Assembly: GCF_900101685.1 (NCBI RefSeq)
Contig: NZ_FMZZ01000001.1
Coordinates: 558,001-622,000 of the forward strand
Length of the DNA: 64,000 nt
Source of the DNA: Actinokineospora iranica
GTDB lineage: Bacteria > Actinomycetota > Actinomycetes > Mycobacteriales > Pseudonocardiaceae
Direction of reading: 5' to 3'
Shown: piece after piece, positions 35,719 through 43,648 of the stretch
How positions within the stretch are numbered: the stretch's first letter is position 1
Layout: each line of letters begins with the position of its first letter
Program-made: the position numbers and the translations under genes
Notes under the pieces: generated by a model
The model's database searches: none
What the model was told of the DNA's origin: nothing
Seen by the model: only the letters and a program-made list of their open reading frames with translations

Positions 35719-36927
35719 ATGGTGAAAACTTCCCGCTCGACCTACCACGTCACCAGTTTGTGGCTGGTGTTCTTCCTCAACGGCGCGGTGCTGGCCAGCT
35801 GGGCGCCGCGCATCCCCGAGGTCAAGGCGGCCCTGGGGTTGTCGGACGCCGCGCTCGGTGTCGCGCTGTTCGGCGTGGCCGCCGGTTCGGTCCCGGCTCT
35901 GCTGGGCACCGGGTGGCTGATGCGGTTCGTCAGCGTCCGCCGGCTGTGCGTCATCTCCAGCCTGCTGTTCGCCGGGCTCCTGCCGCTGATCGCGGCGGCC
36001 AGGGACGTGGTGTCCCTCGGCGTCGTGCTGATGCTGCTCGGGGCGGCCAGCGGGTGCCTGGACGTCGCGATGAACACCGCGGGCATCGAGTTCCAGCGGC
36101 AGACCCCGGACCGGCCGTCGGTGATCTCGCGGCTGCACGGCGGTTACAGCCTCGGTGTCCTTTTCGGAGCCGCGGGCGGCACGCTCGCCACGAACCTGGA
36201 CGCGGGCGTCCTCGCCCACTTCGCCACGGTGGCCGTGATCCTCCTGGTGCTCCTGGCCGTCGCCGCGCCGACGCTCCCGCGCACCTCTCCCCGAGCAGGC
36301 GAGCACACCGCGGCCGCGGCCACATCACCCCTGCGGGGCATCGCGGCGCTCCCCCTCGCGGTGGCGGCCATCGCCGTCAGCGGGCTACTCGTGGAGGGCA
36401 TGGTCACGGACTGGTCGGCGCTGCTGGTCGCCCGCGACTTCGCGGGCGGGGTGGACCTCGGCTCAGCGGCCGTCGTCGCGTTCAGCGTCGCCATGTTCGT
36501 GTCCCGGTCCTTCGGCGACGCCGTGGTGGCCCGCTTCGGAGCGCGGACCGTCTTGTACTGGTCGGCGGCGGCGACCGCGACCGCGCTGGCGGTCGGACTC
36601 ACCCAGTCCAGCGCGCTCGGCGCGTTCGCGGCGGTGTCGGTCATCGGGCTGGCTCTCGGCCCGGTCTTCCCGCTGTCGATGGCCACGGCCGCCGAGCGGA
36701 TGCCGCACGCGGTCGCCACCGCCACCGCGAGTGTGAGCGCGGTCGGCTACCTCGCCTACCTCGCGGGCCCGCCGCTCGTCGGCGTGGTGGCCGAGGAAGC
36801 GGGCCTCACGACCACCCTGGCGATCATCGGGCTGGCCGCCGCCGCGACCACCGCGCTGGCCACCCGGCATCTCGGCGCGCACGTGAGCCACCCTGCCGAC
36901 GGCAGGCGACAAGGAGGGCAACGATGA
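35719..36927 (+). CDS. MFS transporter (first gene of the amino-sugar operon)
   Basis: A 402-aa, roughly 12-helix MFS protein of the kind that begins L-W-L-V-F-F-L-N-G-A-V-L-A-S-W-A-P-R-I-P. It has F-G-V-A-A-G-S in the first bundle and A-M-N-T-A-G-I-E after helix 4. This branch includes sugar- or antibiotic-related exporters. The next gene overlaps its stop by 4 nt (ATGA), so it belongs to a five-gene operon with sugar enzymes and probably exports the product. The direction of transport is inference. Confidence 0.87.
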   Translation: MVKTSRSTYHVTSLWLVFFLNGAVLASWAPRIPEVKAALGLSDAALGVALFGVAAGSVPALLGTGWLMRFVSVRRLCVISSLLFAGLLPLIAAARDVVSLGVVLMLLGAASGCLDVAMNTAGIEFQRQTPDRPSVISRLHGGYSLGVLFGAAGGTLATNLDAGVLAHFATVAVILLVLLAVAAPTLPRTSPRAGEHTAAAATSPLRGIAALPLAVAAIAVSGLLVEGMVTDWSALLVARDFAGGVDLGSAAVVAFSVAMFVSRSFGDAVVARFGARTVLYWSAAATATALAVGLTQSSALGAFAAVSVIGLALGPVFPLSMATAAERMPHAVATATASVSAVGYLAYLAGPPLVGVVAEEAGLTTTLAIIGLAAAATTALATRHLGAHVSHPADGRRQGGQR

Positions 36928-38342
36928 GTTCGGCACGCCTGCGTGAAGTGCCAGTCGGGCAGTACTCGCTCGACGGATTGCGCGCCTGCCTGACCGGTGA
37001 GCGCGCGGACCGCCTGGACGCCACGGGAGCCAGGTGGGCGGCCGCGATGCCCACCGTGTGGCACGTCAACTCCACTTCGGACGGCGGCGGGGTCGCCGAG
37101 ATGCTCAGGCCGATCCTGGGCTACGGGCACGCGCTGGGCATCGACGTCCGGTGGCTCGTCATCGAGGCGGACACCGGCTTCTTCACCACCACCAAACGCA
37201 TCGACAACGGGATCTCCGGCGTCGCGGGCGACCGGGGGCCGCTCGGCGTCGCGCAGGCCGAGCAGTTCCGCCGGGTCAGCCGGGACGCCGCGGCCGACCT
37301 GGGGCGGCACGTCCGGCCCGGGGACGTGGTGGTCCTGCACGACCCGCAGACGGCGGGCCTGTGCGAGCACGTCGCCGACCTGGGCGCCATTCCCGTGTGG
37401 CGGGCGCACAACGGCGCGGACCGGCCCAACGAGCACACCGTGCGCTCCAGCGCGTTCCTCGCCCCGTTCCTGCGCCGGGCACGTGGGCTCGTCACCACCC
37501 AGCCGCACTTCCGCGACGTGGTGCTCGCGGGCGGGGGCGGCGTGCCCAGCGCGGCCATCACCCCGTTCATCGATCCGATGTCGGCGAAGAACAACGCGCT
37601 GTCGCAGAGCCAGGCGCGGTCTCTCCTGGCGGGGTGGGGCCTGCTGGCGGGAACCGGGGCGCGGGACCCCGGCCGGGTCCCGGGCCTCCTGGTCGTGCGG
37701 GAGGGCGCCGCGCCCGCGCCGGAGGTCCCGATGGTCGTCCAGGTGTCCCGGTGGGACTCGGTGAAGGACATGGCCGGGGTCATGGACAGCTTCGCGCGGA
37801 CGGTGGCGCCCGCGACGGACGCCTACCTGAGTCTCATCGGGCCGCAGGTCGACGGGGTGGCCGACGACCCGGAAGCGGCCGAGTACTTCCGGCGGTGCCT
37901 GGAGCACTGGAACCGGCTGCCCGATCCCGTGCGGTCCCGGGTCCAGCTGTGCTGCCTGCCGACGGCGGATTCGGCGGCGAACGCCCGGGTGGTCAACGCG
38001 GCCCAGCGGCACGCCGCGGTCGTGACCCAGAAGAGCCGATCGGAGGGATTCGGTTTGACCGTCACCGAAGCGCTGTGGAAGGCCAGACCCGTCGTCGCGA
38101 CCCGCGTGGGCGGCATCACCACGCAGATCCCCGATGCCCGATACGGCCGCGCCGTCGCCCTGCCCGACCCCGACGACCACTTTGGACTGTCCATCACGGA
38201 GCTGATCACCTCCCCCGAGACGAGCCGAGCCATCGGCGCCTCGGCGCGGGAACGGATTCGCGCCCACTTCCTTCCGGACTCGCACTTCCACGCCGAACTG
38301 CGCTTCCTCGGCGAACTGGTCGGCCTGGCGGTGCCCGCGTGA
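36924..38342 (+). CDS. TreT-family (trehalose synthase-like) GT4 glycosyltransferase
   Basis: A 472-aa GT-B enzyme. V-W-H-V-N-S-T-S-D-G-G-G-V-A-E-M at about 45-60, the T-K-R-I-D-N-G segment and V-V-L-H-D-P-Q-T-A-G-L mid-protein are the signatures of the trehalose glycosyltransferring synthase (TreT) branch of GT4. The E-x7-E nucleotide-sugar motif is in S-E-G-F-G-L-T-V-T-E-A near 375. TreT joins an NDP-glucose to glucose to form trehalose. Family members usually have W-R-C-H-I-D where this one has W-R-A-H-N-G, so the acceptor pocket may differ. Its neighbours are a deacetylase, GlmS and a phosphatase, which point to an amino-sugar donor or acceptor. Start and stop overlap both neighbours by 4 nt. 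Confidence 0.88.
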   Translation: MSSARLREVPVGQYSLDGLRACLTGERADRLDATGARWAAAMPTVWHVNSTSDGGGVAEMLRPILGYGHALGIDVRWLVIEADTGFFTTTKRIDNGISGVAGDRGPLGVAQAEQFRRVSRDAAADLGRHVRPGDVVVLHDPQTAGLCEHVADLGAIPVWRAHNGADRPNEHTVRSSAFLAPFLRRARGLVTTQPHFRDVVLAGGGGVPSAAITPFIDPMSAKNNALSQSQARSLLAGWGLLAGTGARDPGRVPGLLVVREGAAPAPEVPMVVQVSRWDSVKDMAGVMDSFARTVAPATDAYLSLIGPQVDGVADDPEAAEYFRRCLEHWNRLPDPVRSRVQLCCLPTADSAANARVVNAAQRHAAVVTQKSRSEGFGLTVTEALWKARPVVATRVGGITTQIPDARYGRAVALPDPDDHFGLSITELITSPETSRAIGASARERIRAHFLPDSHFHAELRFLGELVGLAVPA

Positions 38343-39052
38343 ACGTGCTGGCCGTCGGCGCGCACCCCGACGACGTGGAAATCCTCTGCGCGGGCACGCT
38401 CGCGCGCTACCGGCGAACCGGCCACGCTGTCGGAATCTGCGTGCTGACCAACGGCGACCTCGGCGCGCCTGACGGAGAGAAGGTGGAGATCGCGGCGGTG
38501 CGGGCGCGGGAAGCCCGGCGTTCCGCCGACGTGCTCGACGCCCGCCTGTTCCTGCTCGGGGAGCCGGACGGATTCCTGTTCGACAGCCCCGAAACCCGCA
38601 TCGCCTTCGCCGAGGTGCTGCGGGCGTTCCGGCCCGACATCCTGTTCATCCCCGATCCCCACGACTACCACCCCGACCACCGGGCCGCGTCGGCCATCGC
38701 GCTCAACAGCCTCCAGCTCGCCGCTTCCCCACTGCAACGGACCGAAAGCGCGGCGATCGAATCGCTCCCGGCTGTGTTCTATATGGACACTCTGGCGCTC
38801 GTCGGCGCCACCCCGCGGCGCTGGGTCGACATCTCGGAAACCTTGGACACCAAGCTCGACATGCTTCGCGCGCACCGCAGCCAGAACGACTGGCTGCGGT
38901 GCACGGACGGCACGGACTACCTCGACTACGTCGTCAAACAGGCCAGGCTCCGCGGCCTCCAGTGCGGCACCGCGGCCGCGGAGGCGTTCCGGGTCCCCGA
39001 GTACTTCCCGATCAACCACGCGGCATCGACACTTCCCGAACTCCCGGCCTGA
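38339..39052 (+). CDS. PIG-L/LmbE-family deacetylase
   Basis: A 237-aa Zn-dependent deacetylase with the metal/catalytic motif A-H-P-D-D at residues 8-12 and the third ligand in H-P-D-H near residue 114. Relatives (MshB, BshB, BtrD) remove acetyl groups from GlcNAc-containing glycosides. The GTG start overlaps the glycosyltransferase stop (GTGA), so the natural reading is that it deacetylates the GlcNAc unit that enzyme attaches. It is cytoplasmic. The exact substrate is inference. Confidence 0.92.
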   Translation: MNVLAVGAHPDDVEILCAGTLARYRRTGHAVGICVLTNGDLGAPDGEKVEIAAVRAREARRSADVLDARLFLLGEPDGFLFDSPETRIAFAEVLRAFRPDILFIPDPHDYHPDHRAASAIALNSLQLAASPLQRTESAAIESLPAVFYMDTLALVGATPRRWVDISETLDTKLDMLRAHRSQNDWLRCTDGTDYLDYVVKQARLRGLQCGTAAAEAFRVPEYFPINHAASTLPELPA

Positions 39053-39072
39053 CCACGAGAACGAGTGAGAAC

Positions 39073-40866
39073 ATGTGCGGAATCGCAGGAATAGCAGGAA
39101 TCCACGACATCCGGCAGGCACTGACCACGGCGCTTGAGCGGCTGGAGTACCGGGGATACGACTCGGCCGGGATGGCCATCCACTCGGCAGGCGGGATCGA
39201 CGTGCGCAAGTCCGTCGGCTCGGTGGCCACACTGGCGGCCACGCTGCCGCCGGAACCCGTTCCGGGGTCCGGGATCGCGCACACCCGGTGGGCCACGCAC
39301 GGCGCGCCGTCGACCCGCAACGCGCACCCGCACCTGAGCTACGACGCGTCCATCGCGATCGTCCACAACGGAACCATCCGCAATATCGCCGAACTGCGGG
39401 GCGAACTCGACGACCTCGGGGTCAGCGCCGTCTCGGACACCGACAGCGAAGTCCTCGCCCACCTGGTCGCCTGGCACCGCGGCCAGGGCGCGGACACCGA
39501 GACGGCCCTGCGCCTGGCCCTCGCCCGCGTCGACGGGGACTACGCGGTGCTGGTCATCGCCGCGGACCGTCCCGGCACGCTGGTGGCCGCAGCGGACGGC
39601 AGCCCGCTGCTGATCGGCGTCGACGGCCGCGCGGTGCACATCGCCTCCGACCGCGCCGCGCTGGCGAGCGAGTGCACGCACTACTCGCACGTCCTCGACG
39701 GCGAAGTCGTCACCATCACCACCGCCGTTCCCGCCGGGCGGGACTGGAAGCCCGCGAGCCGCGAATCCGGCTGGCAGGGCAAGGGCTCCTACCCCAACTT
39801 CCTGCTCAAGGAGATCAACGACCAGCCGCGGACTACCCGGGCGGCGATCTCCGCGCTGTTCTCGCCGATCGCCCCGGGCTCGCCCGCGGACTGGAGCGCC
39901 ACGCTCGACCGCCCGTCCATCAAGCGAGTCCGCTTCCTCGGGTGCGGGTCGTCGTACTACGCAGGCGAGGTCTCAGCGTCCTTTGTGGAGCAACTCGCGC
40001 GCGTCCCGGCCGCGGCCGAACCCGCGGCCGAGTTCATCCAGCGGCGCCCGGTGGTCGAGCCGGACTGCCTGTACGTGCTCATCAGCCAGTCCGGGGAAAC
40101 GCTGGACACCCTGCACGCGCACCGGTACCTGCGGCGCCACCCGGTGCAGACGCTGTCGTTCGTCAACGTCGTCGGCTCCAGCCTCGACCGCGACAGCGGC
40201 GCGTCGATCCACCTGCGCGCGGACAAGGAGGTGTCGGTGGCCTCGACCAAAGTGGTGACCAACATGCAGATCGCCGGGCTGGCCCTGGCGGCGTGGCTGG
40301 CCCGCGCCGACTACGGCGCGAGATCAGCGGAATTGCTGGAACTGGACCTGGCGCTGCCGATCCTGCCCACGATCCTCGCCGACCTGCTGGCGGGCAAGGA
40401 CGCCGAGATCCGGGCGGCGGCGGAATCCGTGCACGCGTACCGGAGCATGTACTACCTCGGCCGGGGAGCGTCGTGGCCGGTCGCCCGCGAGGGCGCGCAG
40501 AAGATCAAGGAAATCTCCTACATCCACGCCGAGGCCTACCAGTCCTCCGAGCTCAAACACGGGCCGCTCGCGCTGGTCGACCCCGAGCACGTCTCAGTGG
40601 TGGTGGCGGCCAACGACGACAGCGGGAACCAGGACGCGACCCTGGTCTCGCAGATCCAGGCCCGTGCCGGGAACGTCGTCGTGTTCTCCCAGCACCAGAC
40701 CTGCGAGTTCGGCGCGACCACCATCCGGCTGCCCGCCATCCACCCGCTGCTCGACCACATCGTGATGGGCGTGGCGCTGCAACTGTTCGCCTACCACACC
40801 GCGACCATTCTCGACCGCGACGTCGACCGCCCGCGCAACCTGGCCAAGAGTGTGACTGTCGAATGA
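39073..40866 (+). CDS. glmS: Glutamine-fructose-6-phosphate aminotransferase (isomerising)
   Basis: A full-length 597-aa GlmS. The N-terminal Ntn glutaminase has the nucleophile Cys at residue 2 (M-C-G-I-A-G), R-G-Y-D-S-A-G, H-T-R-W-A-T-H-G and H-N-G. Two SIS isomerase domains follow (G-C-G-S-S-Y-Y-A-G and S-Q-S-G-E-T). The C-terminus P-R-N-L-A-K-S-V-T-V-E is canonical. It makes glucosamine-6-phosphate from fructose-6-phosphate and glutamine. Its place inside an operon of sugar-modifying genes suggests a dedicated copy for precursor supply, or a resistant target copy. Whether the genome has a second, housekeeping glmS cannot be seen here. Confidence 0.95.
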   Translation: MCGIAGIAGIHDIRQALTTALERLEYRGYDSAGMAIHSAGGIDVRKSVGSVATLAATLPPEPVPGSGIAHTRWATHGAPSTRNAHPHLSYDASIAIVHNGTIRNIAELRGELDDLGVSAVSDTDSEVLAHLVAWHRGQGADTETALRLALARVDGDYAVLVIAADRPGTLVAAADGSPLLIGVDGRAVHIASDRAALASECTHYSHVLDGEVVTITTAVPAGRDWKPASRESGWQGKGSYPNFLLKEINDQPRTTRAAISALFSPIAPGSPADWSATLDRPSIKRVRFLGCGSSYYAGEVSASFVEQLARVPAAAEPAAEFIQRRPVVEPDCLYVLISQSGETLDTLHAHRYLRRHPVQTLSFVNVVGSSLDRDSGASIHLRADKEVSVASTKVVTNMQIAGLALAAWLARADYGARSAELLELDLALPILPTILADLLAGKDAEIRAAAESVHAYRSMYYLGRGASWPVAREGAQKIKEISYIHAEAYQSSELKHGPLALVDPEHVSVVVAANDDSGNQDATLVSQIQARAGNVVVFSQHQTCEFGATTIRLPAIHPLLDHIVMGVALQLFAYHTATILDRDVDRPRNLAKSVTVE

Positions 40867-41540
40867 ACAACAACCTGGGGACCTCCGAGCGCACCGGCAT
40901 CCTGCTCCGGATCGGCACATTGGAACTGCGCTGCCGCGCGGTCTGCTTCGACCTCGACGGCGTGCTCGCCGACTCGCACGACCACATCGACCGGGCCGTC
41001 ACCCACTGGGCGGCCAGCAGGCGGATCGGCATGGACAACCTGGCCGAAGCCTCCCGCTCCCTCACCGACGTCGAGTTCGTCCGGATGGCCGCGCCGCATC
41101 TGGACCCGGAGACCGAGGCGGGCGAGATCCAGCGCATCGAGTACGAACTGGCCGCCGACACCCCGCCGATGCCCGGCGCGCTGGAGCTCTACCGCAGCGT
41201 CCCCAAGCGGGCCACGGCGATCGTCACCTCCGGCAGCCGCCACGTCGTCACCCGCCGCCTGCGCTCGCTGGGGATTCCCGACCCGAACATTCTCATCAGC
41301 GCCGACGACGTCACCGCGGGCAAACCGGCCCCGGAGCCCTACCGGGCCGCCCTGCGCCTGCTCGACATCCACCCGGACGACGCGATCGCCATCGAGGACA
41401 CGATCGTGGGCGCCACGTCCGCCAAGGCCGCGGGCATGTCCGTGATCGGCGTCGGGGAACGCCTGTCCCGGGACTGGGCGGGCACGCTCTTCGAGACGTG
41501 TGTGCCGACCCTGCGGCACGTCACCGCCGCGGCGGCCTGA
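40863..41540 (+). CDS. HAD-IA family sugar-phosphate phosphatase
   Basis: This 225-aa HAD hydrolase has motif I C-F-D-L-D-G-V-L-A-D at residues 24-33. Motif II is I-V-T-S-G-S, motif III is the Lys of A-G-K-P-A-P-E-P-Y, and motif IV is I-E-D-T-I-V-G. The cap is the beta-phosphoglucomutase/phosphatase type. It overlaps the glmS stop by 4 nt (ATGA). The likely job is to dephosphorylate GlcN-6-P, or a disaccharide phosphate, before or after glycosyl transfer. Phosphomutase activity is a less likely alternative. Confidence 0.88.
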   Translation: MNNNLGTSERTGILLRIGTLELRCRAVCFDLDGVLADSHDHIDRAVTHWAASRRIGMDNLAEASRSLTDVEFVRMAAPHLDPETEAGEIQRIEYELAADTPPMPGALELYRSVPKRATAIVTSGSRHVVTRRLRSLGIPDPNILISADDVTAGKPAPEPYRAALRLLDIHPDDAIAIEDTIVGATSAKAAGMSVIGVGERLSRDWAGTLFETCVPTLRHVTAAAA

Positions 41541-41580
41541 CTCACCTGGCGCGGCCTGGTAAGCGGGATCACGTATCAAC

Positions 41581-41599
41581 TAAGGCTAGCCTTACCTTA
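41581..41599. promoter_or_regulatory. IdeR/DmdR iron box
   Basis: Read on the minus strand the 19-mer is TAAGGTAAGGCTAGCCTTA. It matches 18 of 19 positions of the consensus TWAGGTWAGSCTWACCTWA. It lies 46 bp before the FprA-type gene, so iron-loaded IdeR/DmdR should repress that gene. Confidence 0.85.
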
Positions 41600-41644
41600 A
41601 CCTTCCTTCGTGACCTCCTTCCACCAGAACCCCAGGAGCGCCCG

Positions 41645-42994
41645 GTGAGCCGTCCCCTGCGCGTCGCCGTGGTCGGCGCGGGTCCCGCCGGGATCTACAC
41701 CGTCGACGCTCTGGTCAAGTCCGGGGCCGAGGTCAGCGTCGACCTCTTCGAGCGGATGCCCGCGCCCTTCGGCCTCATCCGGTACGGGGTCGCGCCCGAC
41801 CACCCGCGGATCAAGGGCATCGTGGACGCGCTGCACCGCGTGCTGGAGAAGCCGGGCGTGCGCCTGTTCGGCAACATCGACTACGGCACGGACCTCAAAC
41901 TGGACGAGCTGCGCCAGTTCTACGACGCCGTCGTGTTCGCCACCGGCGCGGTGGACGACCGGCCCCTCGACATCCCGGGCGTCGACCTGGACGGCAGCCA
42001 CGGCGCGGCCGAGTTCGTCTCCTGGTACGACGGCCACCCCGACGTCCCGCGCGACTGGCCGCTCACCGCCCGCTCGGTCGCCGTCCTCGGCGCGGGCAAC
42101 GTGGCCCTGGACGTGGCCCGGGTGCTGGCCAAGTCCGCAGAGGAGATGCTGGTCACCGAGATCCCGGACAACGTCCACGCAGGCCTGGCCGCCAACGCGG
42201 TCACCGACGTGCACGTGTTCGGCAGGCGCGGGCCCGCCCAGGCCAAGTTCACGCCGCTGGAACTGCGGGAACTGGACCACTCGCCGACGGTCGAGGTGAT
42301 CGTCGACCCGGCCGACATCGAGTTCGACGCGGGCTCGCTCGCCGCCATCCGCGGCTCCAAGCAGGTCGACATGGTGGTCAAGACCCTGCAGGAGTGGGCC
42401 ATCCGCGACGTGGGCGACCGCCCGCGCAGGCTGCACCTGCACTTCTTCCACGCCCCGGCCGCCATTCTCGGCGCCGACGGCAAGGTCACCGGTCTGCGCA
42501 CCGAGCGCACCGAACTGACCGGCGACGGCTCCGTGCGCGGCACCGGGGTGTTCCACGACTGGGACGTCCAGGCGGTGTACCGGGCGGTCGGATACCTGTC
42601 CATGCACCTGGCGGACCTGCCGTTCGACCACGTCTCCGGCACCGTCCCGCACAGCAAGGGCCGCGTCCTGGACATGGACGACGACCTGGTCCCCGGCGCC
42701 TACGTGTCCGGCTGGATCAAGCGCGGCCCGATCGGCCTCATCGGCCACACCAAGGGCTGCTCGTCGGAGACGGTGGCGTCCCTGCTGGCCGACGCCCCGA
42801 CCCTGCACCCGGCGCCCCAGCCCGACCCGAGCGCGGTGGTGACGTTTCTGCGCCAGCGCGGCATCGAGTTCACCACCTGGCAGGGCTGGAAGAACCTCGA
42901 CGCCTACGAGCGCGCGCTCGGCGAGCCGCACGGCCGCGAGCGCGTCAAGGTCGTGGAGCGGCCGGAGATGGTCCGGGTGTCCCGCCAGGGCTGA
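41645..42994 (+). CDS. FprA-type ferredoxin-NADP reductase
   Basis: A 449-aa flavoenzyme of the adrenodoxin-reductase family. FAD-binding V-V-G-A-G-P-A-G-I-Y starts at residue 8. P-F-G-L-I-R-Y-G-V-A-P-D-H and the NADPH site V-L-G-A-G-N-V-A-L-D-V-A-R follow, then R-R-G-P-A-Q-A-K-F-T-P and G-W-I-K-R-G-P-I-G-L-I-G-H. It passes electrons between NADPH and ferredoxins, for example to P450s. The GTG at 41645 has AGGAG upstream. A strong iron box precedes it, so expression should rise under iron limitation. It probably has its own promoter, apart from the amino-sugar operon. Confidence 0.93.
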   Translation: MSRPLRVAVVGAGPAGIYTVDALVKSGAEVSVDLFERMPAPFGLIRYGVAPDHPRIKGIVDALHRVLEKPGVRLFGNIDYGTDLKLDELRQFYDAVVFATGAVDDRPLDIPGVDLDGSHGAAEFVSWYDGHPDVPRDWPLTARSVAVLGAGNVALDVARVLAKSAEEMLVTEIPDNVHAGLAANAVTDVHVFGRRGPAQAKFTPLELRELDHSPTVEVIVDPADIEFDAGSLAAIRGSKQVDMVVKTLQEWAIRDVGDRPRRLHLHFFHAPAAILGADGKVTGLRTERTELTGDGSVRGTGVFHDWDVQAVYRAVGYLSMHLADLPFDHVSGTVPHSKGRVLDMDDDLVPGAYVSGWIKRGPIGLIGHTKGCSSETVASLLADAPTLHPAPQPDPSAVVTFLRQRGIEFTTWQGWKNLDAYERALGEPHGRERVKVVERPEMVRVSRQG

Positions 42995-43010
42995 AACTTT
43001 CCGAATAGGA

Positions 43011-43031
43011 AACTTTGCAAGGTCGGCAAGT
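43011..43031. promoter_or_regulatory. Possible TetR operator
   Basis: AACTTTGC and GGCAAGTT form an imperfect inverted repeat just before the TetR start, and GAAACTTT occurs again at 43003-43010 ahead of it. Autoregulation by the adjacent TetR protein is the simple reading. Confidence 0.4.
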
Positions 43032-43048
43032 TCGGCTAGCCTGGCGGC

Positions 43049-43648
43049 ATGGCGGCAGACGACGACGGCTTGCGCGAACGCAAGAAGCGGGAAACCCGGT
43101 TCGCGTTGAGTCAGGCGGCGATCCGGCTCGCACTGGAACGCGGGCTGGACGCCGTGTCGGTCGCGGACATCGCCGCGGCGGCGAACGTCTCCGAGCGCAC
43201 GTTCCGCAACTACTTCGCCAGCAAGGCGGAGGCCGTCGTCGCCACGCATGTCGTGCGCGGGCAGCGCATCGCCGAGACACTGCGCGAACGGCCCGCCGAC
43301 GAACCGCTCTGGGACGCGCTCACCCACGCGGTCGTCGGCCAGTTCGAGCAGGCGCCGGGCGCGGCCACGCCGCCACCGGATGACCGGTATCCAGCGGCAC
43401 TGCGGAAACTGCTCGCCGAGCCCGCGGTCCAGCACGAGGTGTTCCGCGCCCACGCCGCGGCGCGGGACGAGTTGACCGTCGCCGTCGCCGACCGCACGGG
43501 CACCGCGGCGGAAGACCTGTACCCGCAGGTCGTCGCCGCCATGGTCAGCGCCGGGCTCGGCACGGCGCTGACCCACTGGTCGCGCGACCCAGCCCAGCCG
43601 CTCGGGCCGCTGCTCCGCGCGGTCTTCGACCAGATCCGGCCGCGATGA
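43049..43648 (+). CDS. TetR-family regulator
   Basis: A 199-aa TetR protein. The HTH segment A-A-I-R-L-A-L-E-R-G-L-D-A-V-S-V-A-D-I-A-A-A-A-N is followed by V-S-E-R-T-F-R-N-Y-F-A-S-K. The C-terminal domain is helical with few landmarks. The next gene, an FAD monooxygenase, overlaps its stop by 4 nt (ATGA), so the regulator and the enzyme are co-expressed. This is a common arrangement for inducible resistance or tailoring enzymes. The ligand is unknown. Confidence 0.92.
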   Translation: MAADDDGLRERKKRETRFALSQAAIRLALERGLDAVSVADIAAAANVSERTFRNYFASKAEAVVATHVVRGQRIAETLRERPADEPLWDALTHAVVGQFEQAPGAATPPPDDRYPAALRKLLAEPAVQHEVFRAHAAARDELTVAVADRTGTAAEDLYPQVVAAMVSAGLGTALTHWSRDPAQPLGPLLRAVFDQIRPR

